NCBI GenBank assembly: GCA_030428945.1
Contig: JAUIEC010000004.1
Location: 248,001-312,000 of the forward strand
Length of the DNA: 64,000 nucleotides
Direction: 5' to 3'
DNA from: Phycisphaerae bacterium
Lineage (GTDB): Bacteria > Planctomycetota > Phycisphaerae > UBA1845 > Fen-1342
In this document: in pieces, positions 50,830 to 58,358 of the stretch
Layout: every line of letters starts with the position of its first letter
How positions within the stretch are numbered: the stretch's first letter is position 1
Position numbers and translations under genes: made by a program
The notes under the pieces: generated by a model
What the model saw: only the letters and a program-made list of their open reading frames with translations
Databases searched by the model: none
What the model was told of the DNA's origin: nothing

Positions 50830-52155
50830 ATGCGAGGCATGAAGCGCCCTCCCAAAGTTTCCCGCGGACGTCCCCCCGTTACCGCCCTGCCGACTGGTCC
50901 CGCTCCGGCGGATGCTTCCGGGCCGTGGGTTCAGTTGCAGGCCTGGACCTGGCACGCGCTGGTCTACCGGCGAATGATCGGCTGCGTGGCGCCCGGGGTG
51001 CAGGCCGGGCAGATTGTCGACGTCTTCGACAAGCAGGGCGCGTTCATGGCCCGGGGGCTGTTTCATCCCACGTCGCAGATCGCGGTGCGAATCCTGACGC
51101 GCCAACGCGAAGAGATTGACGAAGGCTTCTGGACGCAGCGGCTGGCCGCGGCGGTGGCGCTGCGGGAGCGGCTGAACATCGAGGCGGACAGCGATGCCTA
51201 CCGCCTGGTACATGCCGAGGGTGACGGGCTGAGCGGCCTGATCGCCGAGCGGCTGGGCGACTGCATCGTCTGTGAGATCTTCTCGGCGGGGATCGCGCGC
51301 CGGATCGACCTGCTGGCCCCCCTGCTGGCCGAATGCCTGGGCCCGCCGCGGCGGCTGGAGCGCCCGCACGAGGTCGGGAAGAACTGGCGGGTGTTCCTGC
51401 GTGCGGACGAAAAGATCATGCGGATCGAGCGTTTCCGACTGCCGGAGCAGGAAACGCCGGGGCCGCTGGTGATCCGCGAGCACGGCATCCGCTATCGCGT
51501 GGATGTGCAGGCGGGTCACAAGACGGGCTTCTTCTGTGACCAGCGGGAGAATCGGCTGCGCCTGTCGCGCTACTGTCGCGACGCCGAGGTGCTGGACCTG
51601 TGCTGCTATTCGGGCGGGTTCGGGCTGGCGGCCCACTGCCTGGGCAAGGCCCGCAAGGTGACCAGCGTGGACCTGGACGAGCACGCGGTCGCCCTCGCCC
51701 GGGACAACGCGAACCTGAACCAGGCCCGGATCCAGACGGTGCAGGCCGACGCGTTCATCTACCTGCGACAGTTGATCGCCGACGGCCGGCAGTTCGACGT
51801 GGTGGTGCTCGATCCGCCCAAGTTCTGCCCGACCCGCGGCGACCTGGAAGACGGCATTCGCAAGTACCGCGACCTGAACCGGCTGGCGCTGCAGGTCGTG
51901 CGGGTCGGCGGCATCCTGCTGAGTTGCAGTTGCAGCGGGCTCGTGCAGGCGGACGAATTCCGCAAGCTGGTCCTGCAGGCGGCCCGGCCGGCGGGCGTCA
52001 CGCTTCAGTTGCTGGAGCAGAGCGGGCCCGGTCCGGACCATCCCGTCATGCCCGACTGCCCGGAGTCCTCGTACCTGAAGGCGGTCTGGGTGCGGGTCAC
52101 CGGTCGGCTGCCGGTGCCCGGCGGCGAACGATCGACACCTGACGAGGCCGATTGA
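50830..52155 (+). CDS. Class I rRNA (cytosine-C5)-methyltransferase, RlmI/PUA type
   Basis: 441 residues including a 40-residue basic/proline extension. PUA-like start (LQAWTWHALVYRRMIG), central EEHGI-type domain (GHKTGFFCDQRENRLRL), SAM loop VLDLCCYSGGFGLAAHCLG, VDLDEHAVALARDNANLN, DVVVLDPPKFCPTR (DPPKF motif) and LLSCSCSGLV. These are the RlmI/YwbD features; RlmI methylates C1962 of 23S rRNA. The N-terminal extension is not in E. coli RlmI and the start could be ATG 50842. Confidence 0.88.
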   Translation: MRGMKRPPKVSRGRPPVTALPTGPAPADASGPWVQLQAWTWHALVYRRMIGCVAPGVQAGQIVDVFDKQGAFMARGLFHPTSQIAVRILTRQREEIDEGFWTQRLAAAVALRERLNIEADSDAYRLVHAEGDGLSGLIAERLGDCIVCEIFSAGIARRIDLLAPLLAECLGPPRRLERPHEVGKNWRVFLRADEKIMRIERFRLPEQETPGPLVIREHGIRYRVDVQAGHKTGFFCDQRENRLRLSRYCRDAEVLDLCCYSGGFGLAAHCLGKARKVTSVDLDEHAVALARDNANLNQARIQTVQADAFIYLRQLIADGRQFDVVVLDPPKFCPTRGDLEDGIRKYRDLNRLALQVVRVGGILLSCSCSGLVQADEFRKLVLQAARPAGVTLQLLEQSGPGPDHPVMPDCPESSYLKAVWVRVTGRLPVPGGERSTPDEAD

Positions 52156-52167
52156 CCGCCCGGCGAT

Positions 52168-54333
52168 TCAGGCTTCGAGCGGACCGGTCGGCCTGCCGCC
52201 GGCGAAGCGCGCCATCAGCAGGCCGGCCGCCATCCACGTAGCCGCGAAGACACTGCCGGCAACCAGGCCGGTCGAGCGGAGCAGGTCTTCGGAATCGCGT
52301 GCGGCGTGCTGCATGCTGGCGAGGGTGACGGTCGGAACCGGCGGGACGGGTTCGGCGGCCAGCAGTTCGTCGCGGCGCTGTTCGAGGCTGCGGACTTCGC
52401 GTTCGAGAGCGGTCTTTTCGGCGTCAAGCCCGATCAGGGCCCGGGAGCTGCCCTCCAGTTCGCGAAGGACTTCGAGTTGCGCGACGACGGCGTCCATCGC
52501 CTGGTCGCGGCGCTCGTCCAGTTCGCTGATCTCACTGCGGCGAGCCTGCACGGTCCGCTCGTAGCTGGTGCGGGCTTCCTCGTCGGCGGTGGCCTGCAGT
52601 TCGGCCTGGATGCGGTCCTGCCGGGCGCGGATGCGTCCGCGCAGGCTGCGGACCTGTCGGTCGGTGGCGTCGAGCTTGAAGTTCTCGTCGGCGTCGAGTC
52701 GCCGGCCGGCCGTGCGGACCTCGCGCAGGTTGTCGGCCAGGTGGCTCAGTTCGCCGCGGAGCATGGCGGCCACCACGCTTTCGCGGGTGCCTCCGCCGGG
52801 GAGTTCGCCGAGTCGGCGGACGGTCTCGCGGAGCACACCGAGGACCCGTTCGACCTCTTCGGTGACGCGGGCGAGCGAATCGAAGGCGGCCTGCTGGGCG
52901 GCGATGAGTTTCTCGGCGTCGTCGATCGGGCGCAGCAGTTCCATCTCCTGGCGGCGGGTGCTCCAGGTGGCGGCGAACTGGGTCAGCAGGCGGTTCAGGT
53001 CGTCGAGTTCGGCGGCGGCATCCTCGAGGATGGCCTGCACGTCGACGCTGGGGCGCAGTTCGACCTGCTTCTCGACCGCGCCGGCGAGTCCGCGGACGGA
53101 CTTGCGGAGTTCCTCGAGCGGGTCGACCACGAGGACCTTGCCGAGCAGCACTTCGGTCTGGTAGGCGCGGGCCTGCGATTCGAGTTCCTGCATGTCCTGC
53201 TGGTAGACCGGGTCGGCCAGCAGCGCGGCCGCGAAGGTCTCGGTGCTGAGCGTGCCGCGCGGCAGGTCGAGGCTCTGCAGGCCGACCAGTGCACTGCGGG
53301 CCTGGTCGAGTTCATCGGTCAGCGCGCGGGTTTCGGCGCGGAGGGTGTCAAGCTGGGCCCGGGCGGCCCGCCACTGGTCCTCGCCGGGAATCTCGCGGCG
53401 CTGCACCTGCAGGGCGCCGAGGCGCTGCTGCCAGGCGTCGAGTTGCGTCGCCAGCAGGCCGCGGCGGGCTTCCCAGGTGCGCCACGCCACGTCGCGGGTG
53501 CGGTCCTCGGCGGCCGAGACAAGGGCGGACTGGTAGGCCGCGAAGGCGGCGGAGAGCAGGTCTTCGTTCTCGACCGGGCCGGGCCCCTGCAGAGCAACAC
53601 CGAGTTGCCCGTCCGCCTGCGGTTCGATCCGGACGCGCCCTTCGCCGACGGCCTGCTGCCAGGCGCGGGCCTGGGACTGCGAGGCGAAGGCGCCGGCGGG
53701 AAGTCCGATCAGGCGGGCCGCCGCGGCCGACGTTTCCAGCGGTGTGTTCTCGACGGTGACGGTCATCTGGCTGATGTGCACGCTTTCCTGCTGAAGCAGC
53801 CACCAGCAGGCGCCGGCGGCGAGTCCGGCGACGACCGCGACCAGGGTGGCCCGCAGCGCGACGCCGAGCGCGGAGGTCCGTGATCCGCGGCGTTCGGTCG
53901 AGACCCGGGCGGCTTCGGTGGCGACGCGCTGCTCGAACTGCTCGAGTTCTTCGTTCAGTTGGGATCGCTGGGCATCGAGGTCGGCCCGATCGCCGGCGAT
54001 TCGTTCGCGCTCGAAGTCCAGGTCCAGGCGGGCCTGGCGCTGTTCGGCTTCGGTGCGGCCGAGTTGTTCGCGCAGTTCGGTGGCGCGTTCGTGTTCGCGA
54101 AGGGCCTTGGCCCGGGTGTCGGAGGCCTGCTGGTAGAGCAGTTCGGCGGCGGCCCGGCGGCGGGCGATGTCCTGGTCCTCGTGGGCGGGGGCTGGCTGCC
54201 CGGCGCTGCCGGCGTGCAGGTCGCTGACGCGCTGTTTGAGTTCGTCCAGCAGGGGTTCGACCGAGTCGTCCGGTTTGCGGTCCGGATCGACGTTGTCGGG
54301 CGGGTTGGGTGGTGGCGAATCGGGCGTGCTCAT
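52168..54333 (-). CDS. Large coiled-coil membrane protein with two membrane segments (721 aa)
   Basis: Residues 1-45 are Pro/Asp-rich, about 60-165 a long charged coiled coil (LREQLGRTEAEQRQARLDLDF), near 175-195 a membrane helix (LVAVVAGLAAGACWWLL), 200-670 an external, largely coiled-coil part (repeated Ala/Glu/Arg heptads), and near 690-710 a second membrane helix (LVAGSVFAATWMAAGLLM). Two helices flanking an external coiled coil is the topology of Wzz-type chain-length regulators and BY-kinase adaptors, but no Wzz proline motif or kinase is seen. ATG 54333 begins the plausible sequence. Alternatively a cell-envelope structural protein. Confidence 0.72.
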   Translation of the reverse strand: MSTPDSPPPNPPDNVDPDRKPDDSVEPLLDELKQRVSDLHAGSAGQPAPAHEDQDIARRRAAAELLYQQASDTRAKALREHERATELREQLGRTEAEQRQARLDLDFERERIAGDRADLDAQRSQLNEELEQFEQRVATEAARVSTERRGSRTSALGVALRATLVAVVAGLAAGACWWLLQQESVHISQMTVTVENTPLETSAAAARLIGLPAGAFASQSQARAWQQAVGEGRVRIEPQADGQLGVALQGPGPVENEDLLSAAFAAYQSALVSAAEDRTRDVAWRTWEARRGLLATQLDAWQQRLGALQVQRREIPGEDQWRAARAQLDTLRAETRALTDELDQARSALVGLQSLDLPRGTLSTETFAAALLADPVYQQDMQELESQARAYQTEVLLGKVLVVDPLEELRKSVRGLAGAVEKQVELRPSVDVQAILEDAAAELDDLNRLLTQFAATWSTRRQEMELLRPIDDAEKLIAAQQAAFDSLARVTEEVERVLGVLRETVRRLGELPGGGTRESVVAAMLRGELSHLADNLREVRTAGRRLDADENFKLDATDRQVRSLRGRIRARQDRIQAELQATADEEARTSYERTVQARRSEISELDERRDQAMDAVVAQLEVLRELEGSSRALIGLDAEKTALEREVRSLEQRRDELLAAEPVPPVPTVTLASMQHAARDSEDLLRSTGLVAGSVFAATWMAAGLLMARFAGGRPTGPLEA

Positions 54334-54401
54334 GGTGGCTGCTTTGTGTTCGGGCACGACAATCTCGCTGGCGATTGTACCACCCGTTTCGGCCGGGTGT
54401 T

Positions 54402-55124
54402 TCAGGTCAGGCGCCCCAACTGGTTGAGGGTGGTCCGCAGGTCGCGGGCCAGCGGGGCTGTGACCTGCAGTGGCTCTCCGCCGGGGCACGTCATTTCGAT
54501 GGCGGCCACGTGCATGGTCAGCCTGGCGACCAGGGGGCGTTCTTCATGTCGTCGGCTGGGGCGATAACTCGACTTGAAGCGGCTGAGCAGAAGCGGGCTG
54601 ACGTTGCCATGCTGGGGGTCGATGGCGAGCGGGTGCGCAATAGCTGCCAGGTGCGGGCGGATCTGGTCGTGCCGTCCGGCGAGGACTTCGCAGCGGCACC
54701 AGGTGTTGCCGGCGACGCGTTCGAGAACGGTCACGCGGGTGCAGGCGGGGTTCCCGCGACGCGTGGAGCACTCGAAGCGTCCGCGCCGCTTGTCGAAGAA
54801 GATCGGCAGTTCGATGTCCTGGTCGGCTTCGAGGAAGCCCTCGACGAGCACCTCGTAGAGAATCCGGGGCGGGTGCTGTTCGAAGTGCCGGCGGGCGTCG
54901 GGGTGCCGGGCATAGAGCACGGCGCCGCTGGCGTCCGGGTCGATCCGCTGCACGGGGTGGAACGGTTCCTCATCGGTCAGGGGCGGCGTTCGGGGGACCT
55001 CATCGGGAACGCCGGGATAGTCGGCGTTGCCGGTTCCGACCAGGTAGCCGGACGGCTTGTCGATCACGAGCACGTCGGTATCCACGTGCAGGACGGTCGG
55101 TCTCTGGCGGCGCGGGCGGCTCAC
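54402..55124 (-). CDS. RluA-type pseudouridine synthase without S4 domain (240 aa)
   Basis: VLHVDTDVLVIDKPSGYLV is the first family motif. HPVQRIDPDASGAVLYAR holds the catalytic Asp (usual form HRLDxxTSGLLL). RILYEVLVEG, RCEVLAGRHDQIRPHLAAIAHPLAID complete the RluA pattern with the RxHQIRxH box as RHDQIRPH. No S4 RNA-binding domain is present. The GTG start overlaps the stop of the upstream cyclase gene (GTGA), so it is co-translated. Confidence 0.85.
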   Translation of the reverse strand: MSRPRRQRPTVLHVDTDVLVIDKPSGYLVGTGNADYPGVPDEVPRTPPLTDEEPFHPVQRIDPDASGAVLYARHPDARRHFEQHPPRILYEVLVEGFLEADQDIELPIFFDKRRGRFECSTRRGNPACTRVTVLERVAGNTWCRCEVLAGRHDQIRPHLAAIAHPLAIDPQHGNVSPLLLSRFKSSYRPSRRHEERPLVARLTMHVAAIEMTCPGGEPLQVTAPLARDLRTTLNQLGRLT

Positions 55125-56995
55125 GGTCCGGTTCCTTCGCGGGCCTTGAAACGAAGCTGGACGGTCGGTGGCGGTCCGACCAGTCGGACGCCTTCGGGCA
55201 GCGGCAGGTCGACTTCGTAGGTGCGGAACTCGCTGCCCGGGATGACCTCGCTGATCTCCAGGCGGACGACGCCGCGGATGCGGGCGGGATCGAGTTCGGC
55301 AATCGTCCGCCGGTCGCCTTCCACTTCCACCGCGAGCAGCCATTCGAGCTTGTCCTGCCGTTCGATCGTGACCCGGTCGAGTACCTGCGGCGAGACGCGC
55401 AGTTCGACCGGAATCTGTTCGAGCCGCCGCTGGGCCTGCTCGGCCACGATGCGGACGGCGAGGTCGACCATGCGGGGATCGACCTCGAGCAGTTCCGCGG
55501 CGCCGATCCGCAGCGGCAGCGGGATGCCGGAGAAGCGCTGCACCGCGCCGGCGGCGAGCGACTGCAACCGGTCGGTCAGATCAAGTTGCAGCGTCGGTTC
55601 GGTATCGCCGAGCTTGGCGGCTTCGGAGGCGCGCAGGCGGGCCTTGACCCGGGGCGTGGAGATTTCGGTGACCTCGACACTGCGGCCCTGTCCGGTGACG
55701 ACGACCGGGACCGCGGGGAAGGTCAGCACCTGTTCGACGACGAAGGAGAGCGTCGGCGGGGCGGCTTCTTCGATGACGACGTCGAAGGCCTGCAGTTCAC
55801 TGGTGCTGCGCAGGATTTCGAGCAGGGCCGGGCCCTCGGGCGCGTAGCTGCCGGTCTGGTTGTACGGTTCGACCAGGCGCCAGTTGACCGGGAGGGCTTC
55901 GATCGCGGTGCGGGCGACCAGTTGGTCGACCTGTCGCTTCGATCCGCGAACGGTCAGCCGCAGGGTGCGGGTGCGGGGAGTCTGCACTTCGACATGGCGG
56001 TCCGCGTCGTGCAGGATGCGGACCTGGACGCGGATGTCCTCGCTGCGGGTCAGGCTGGCCTGATCGGCGAGGAACCAGATCACGACCGCCAGCGGCGCGA
56101 CGACCAGGAAGCGGCGGGCGTGTCGCCAGAAATCCGACAGGCTGGCCCGCGGTCCGTTCCGTCGCCGGGTCGCGCTCAGCCGCTGGACCAGTTCCTCGCC
56201 CAGGTCATCCAGCGAAAGGAAGCGGACCAGTCGGCCGCTGTCGGCCAGCGAGATCGTGCCGGTCTCTTCGCTGACAACCAGGACGAGGGCGTCGGATTCG
56301 CTGCTGAGTCCGATCGCGGCCCGGTGCCGGCTGCCGAGACTGCCGTCGACCTCGCCGCTTTCGGCCACGGGGAACTGGCAGTTGGCCGCCCGCACGCGCG
56401 TATCGCGGACGATGACGCCGAGATCGTGCAGCGGGTTGTTGGGGAAGAAGATCGCCTTGAGCAGGTCCGCGGTGACTTCGGCGTTGATCGTGGTGCCGTT
56501 TTCGGCCCAGTTGGCCAGTCCGATTTCGCGCTGGATGGCGATCAGGCCGCCGTACTTGTTGCGGGAGAGGTATCCGGCGGTCTCGACGAGGGCGGCGATG
56601 ACCTTCTGCTGCGGGGTGACGCGTCGGAAGAAGCCGACATCGCCGGCCCGGATCAGGGCCCGCCGCAGTTCCGGCTGGAAGGCGACCAGGGCGATGAACG
56701 CCAGGCCGATCAGGAAGTAGTTGTACAGCAGTTCGAGCCGGGCCCAGCCCTGAGAGGTGGCCAGGACCCGCACGACCAGCGTGGCGACCACGAGCAGCAC
56801 CAGCAGGCCGCGCAGCAACCGTGTTCCGCGGGTTCCATGCAGGACGCCCGCGCACCAGTTGACGGCCAGGCCGATCAGCAGCAGTTCGACGACGACCTGC
56901 AGGGGGTTGTCCGCGCCGCTTGCGATGCGATCGATCACGTTCTGGATATGCACGTTCACGCCGGGAGTATAAAATGCAATGGGCGTCGGCTCCAT
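55121..56995 (-). CDS. Diadenylate cyclase-like (CdaA) protein fused to YbbR/CdaR-like domains (about 624 aa)
   Basis: Three membrane helices (VVVELLLIGLAVNW, LLRGLLVLLVVATLVV, YFLIGLAFIALVAF) and FQPELRRALIRAG lead into a DAC domain: GGLIAIQREIGL, LHDLGVIVRD, RAANCQFPVAE, GSRHRAAIGLSSESDALVLVVSEETG. The RHR ATP motif (223-225) is intact, while the usual DGA reads Asp191-Leu-Gly. A fourth membrane helix (FLVVAPLAVVIWFLAD, about 320-340) and several YbbR-like beta repeats (VEVQTPRTRTLRLTVRGSK, VPVVVTGQG, LEWLLAVEVEG) follow to the C-terminus. In Firmicutes CdaA and its regulator CdaR are separate adjacent genes. The start is uncertain: ATG 56995 or a leaderless GTG 56959 six bases after TATACT. 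Confidence 0.85.
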   Translation of the reverse strand: MEPTPIAFYTPGVNVHIQNVIDRIASGADNPLQVVVELLLIGLAVNWCAGVLHGTRGTRLLRGLLVLLVVATLVVRVLATSQGWARLELLYNYFLIGLAFIALVAFQPELRRALIRAGDVGFFRRVTPQQKVIAALVETAGYLSRNKYGGLIAIQREIGLANWAENGTTINAEVTADLLKAIFFPNNPLHDLGVIVRDTRVRAANCQFPVAESGEVDGSLGSRHRAAIGLSSESDALVLVVSEETGTISLADSGRLVRFLSLDDLGEELVQRLSATRRRNGPRASLSDFWRHARRFLVVAPLAVVIWFLADQASLTRSEDIRVQVRILHDADRHVEVQTPRTRTLRLTVRGSKRQVDQLVARTAIEALPVNWRLVEPYNQTGSYAPEGPALLEILRSTSELQAFDVVIEEAAPPTLSFVVEQVLTFPAVPVVVTGQGRSVEVTEISTPRVKARLRASEAAKLGDTEPTLQLDLTDRLQSLAAGAVQRFSGIPLPLRIGAAELLEVDPRMVDLAVRIVAEQAQRRLEQIPVELRVSPQVLDRVTIERQDKLEWLLAVEVEGDRRTIAELDPARIRGVVRLEISEVIPGSEFRTYEVDLPLPEGVRLVGPPPTVQLRFKAREGTGP

Positions 56996-57048
56996 GGCGC
57001 TAAGCCGCGCCCGGGAAACTCTTTGCAGATATTTCCAGGGGGTCTGCC

Positions 57049-57801
57049 ATGGTGAGCATGACGAGCGAAGCCATTCAGTCGGTGCTGCAGCGGAACCTGG
57101 AGCGGGTCGCCGCGACAATCGCGGAGGCCAGCGCGCGAAGTGGCCGTCAGCCGGACGCGGTCCGACTGGTCGCGGTGACCAAGTACGTCACGCCGCAGGT
57201 GATTTCGGCGCTGCTGGCCTGTGGCGTGCGTGACCTCGGCGAGAATCGCATCCAGCAACTCGAGCAGCGGGTCGATGCGCTCGGCTCGGCGGAAGCGGGG
57301 CTGGAGGAACGTGGCGGCGACGGGCCCTGCTGGCACATGATCGGGCACCTGCAGCGGAACAAGGTCCGCAAGCTGGTGCCGCGGGTGCGGATCCTGCACT
57401 CGCTGGACTCGCTGCGCCTGGCCGAGGAGGTTTCGCGGCGGGCGACGGCGGCGGACTGTCACGTCGATGCGTTCGTCGAGGTCAACGTCTCGGGTGAACT
57501 GTCCAAGGACGGGCTGCCGCCCGACGAGCTTCCCGCGCTGCTGACCCAGGCGGGCCCCCTGCCGGCGCTGCGACTGGTCGGACTGATGACGATGGCCCCG
57601 CAGACGCCGGATGCCGAGGGCGCCCGGCCGTACTTCGCGCAACTGCGCCGCCTGCGGGACGAGATGTGCGCCCGCGGGCTGCTCCCGGCCGGCGCCGGCC
57701 TGTCGATGGGTATGAGCAACGACTATCCGGTGGCGGTTGAGGAAGGTGCGACCTGCGTGCGGGTCGGCTCGGCGCTGTACGAGGGGCTCGCGGCGGACTG
57801 A
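57049..57801 (+). CDS. yggS: YggS/PROSC-type pyridoxal-phosphate homeostasis protein
   Basis: 250 residues. VRLVAVTKYVTPQVI with the PLP lysine, DLGENRIQQL, WHMIGHLQRNKVRKL, VDAFVEVNVSGELSKDG, LVGLMTMAP, LSMGMSNDYPVAVEEGATCVRVGSALY. It is a fold-type III PLP protein that buffers free PLP; no enzyme activity is known. AGGGGG lies about seven bases before ATG 57049. Divergent from the cyclase gene. Confidence 0.95.
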   Translation: MVSMTSEAIQSVLQRNLERVAATIAEASARSGRQPDAVRLVAVTKYVTPQVISALLACGVRDLGENRIQQLEQRVDALGSAEAGLEERGGDGPCWHMIGHLQRNKVRKLVPRVRILHSLDSLRLAEEVSRRATAADCHVDAFVEVNVSGELSKDGLPPDELPALLTQAGPLPALRLVGLMTMAPQTPDAEGARPYFAQLRRLRDEMCARGLLPAGAGLSMGMSNDYPVAVEEGATCVRVGSALYEGLAAD

Positions 57802-57825
57802 CCGCGACCGTCCGGCAATCCGTTC

Positions 57826-57854
57826 TTGTTGCCGCCCCGGGTGGGGGCTATAAC
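57826..57854 (+). promoter_or_regulatory. Promoter of the Clp_N - Nramp-like pair
   Basis: TTGTTG (57826-57831), 17-base spacer, TATAAC (57849-57854). The -10 box has five of six matches. It lies 51 bases before the Clp_N ATG. Confidence 0.5.
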
Positions 57855-57905
57855 GAAGGCGCGTTGGCCGCTGGTCCGCAGCCTTTGTTTCAGCGAGTAA
57901 CCGGC

Positions 57906-58355
57906 ATGCCTGCCTACCCGACCCTGGACACCGATGCCGCCCGCGTCCTGCAGCAGACGGCGCAGCGGATCGCGCGCGACGAGGGACTCGAGTTCGTCGG
58001 GACCGAACATGTGCTGCTGGCGCTGCTGCAGCACCCGGACGGTCTCGGCGGCGCGGTGCTCCGCGAGATGGGCCTGGACCCGCCCCGGGTGGAAGCGGCC
58101 TTGCGCGACCTGCGGGCCGAGGACCTCGAGGACACCTGGGTCTTCGGTCGTCTGCCCGGCTCTCCGCACTACCGCAACGTCCTGGCGACCGCGATCGATG
58201 AGGCCACGCAACTGGAAGCGGGTCGGATCGGCACGGAACACCTGCTGCTGGCGCTGCTGCGCGAGACGGACAGCACCGCGGCGCGCGTGCTGGCCGCCTG
58301 TGGCGTGACGCTCGCGGGCGCGCGGACCCGCATCCTCAACCACCTGAGTGCCTGA
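57906..58355 (+). CDS. Stand-alone Clp N-terminal repeat protein (149 aa)
   Basis: Two Clp_N repeats: ARVLQQTAQRIARDEGLEFVGTEHVLLALLQHPDG (spanning 9-43, typical xGTEHLLLALL core) and NVLATAIDEATQLEAGRIGTEHLLLALLRETD. They form the substrate/adaptor-binding domain of ClpA/ClpC, but no AAA+ part follows. Such proteins (ClpS-independent adaptors or decoys) exist in several phyla. Four bases separate it from the Nramp-like gene. Confidence 0.88.
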   Translation: MPAYPTLDTDAARVLQQTAQRIARDEGLEFVGTEHVLLALLQHPDGLGGAVLREMGLDPPRVEAALRDLRAEDLEDTWVFGRLPGSPHYRNVLATAIDEATQLEAGRIGTEHLLLALLRETDSTAARVLAACGVTLAGARTRILNHLSA

Positions 58356-58358
58356 CGC

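Noticed and set aside
52306-53883. 525-codon plus-strand ORF opposite the coiled-coil gene
   Set aside because: Antisense shadow; the minus-strand frame has proper heptads and membrane helices, the plus-strand one only Gly/Leu/Gln low-complexity sequence.
55586-57055. 489-codon plus-strand ORF opposite the cyclase fusion
   Set aside because: Shadow of a well-conserved DAC/YbbR gene; no domain, no ribosome site.
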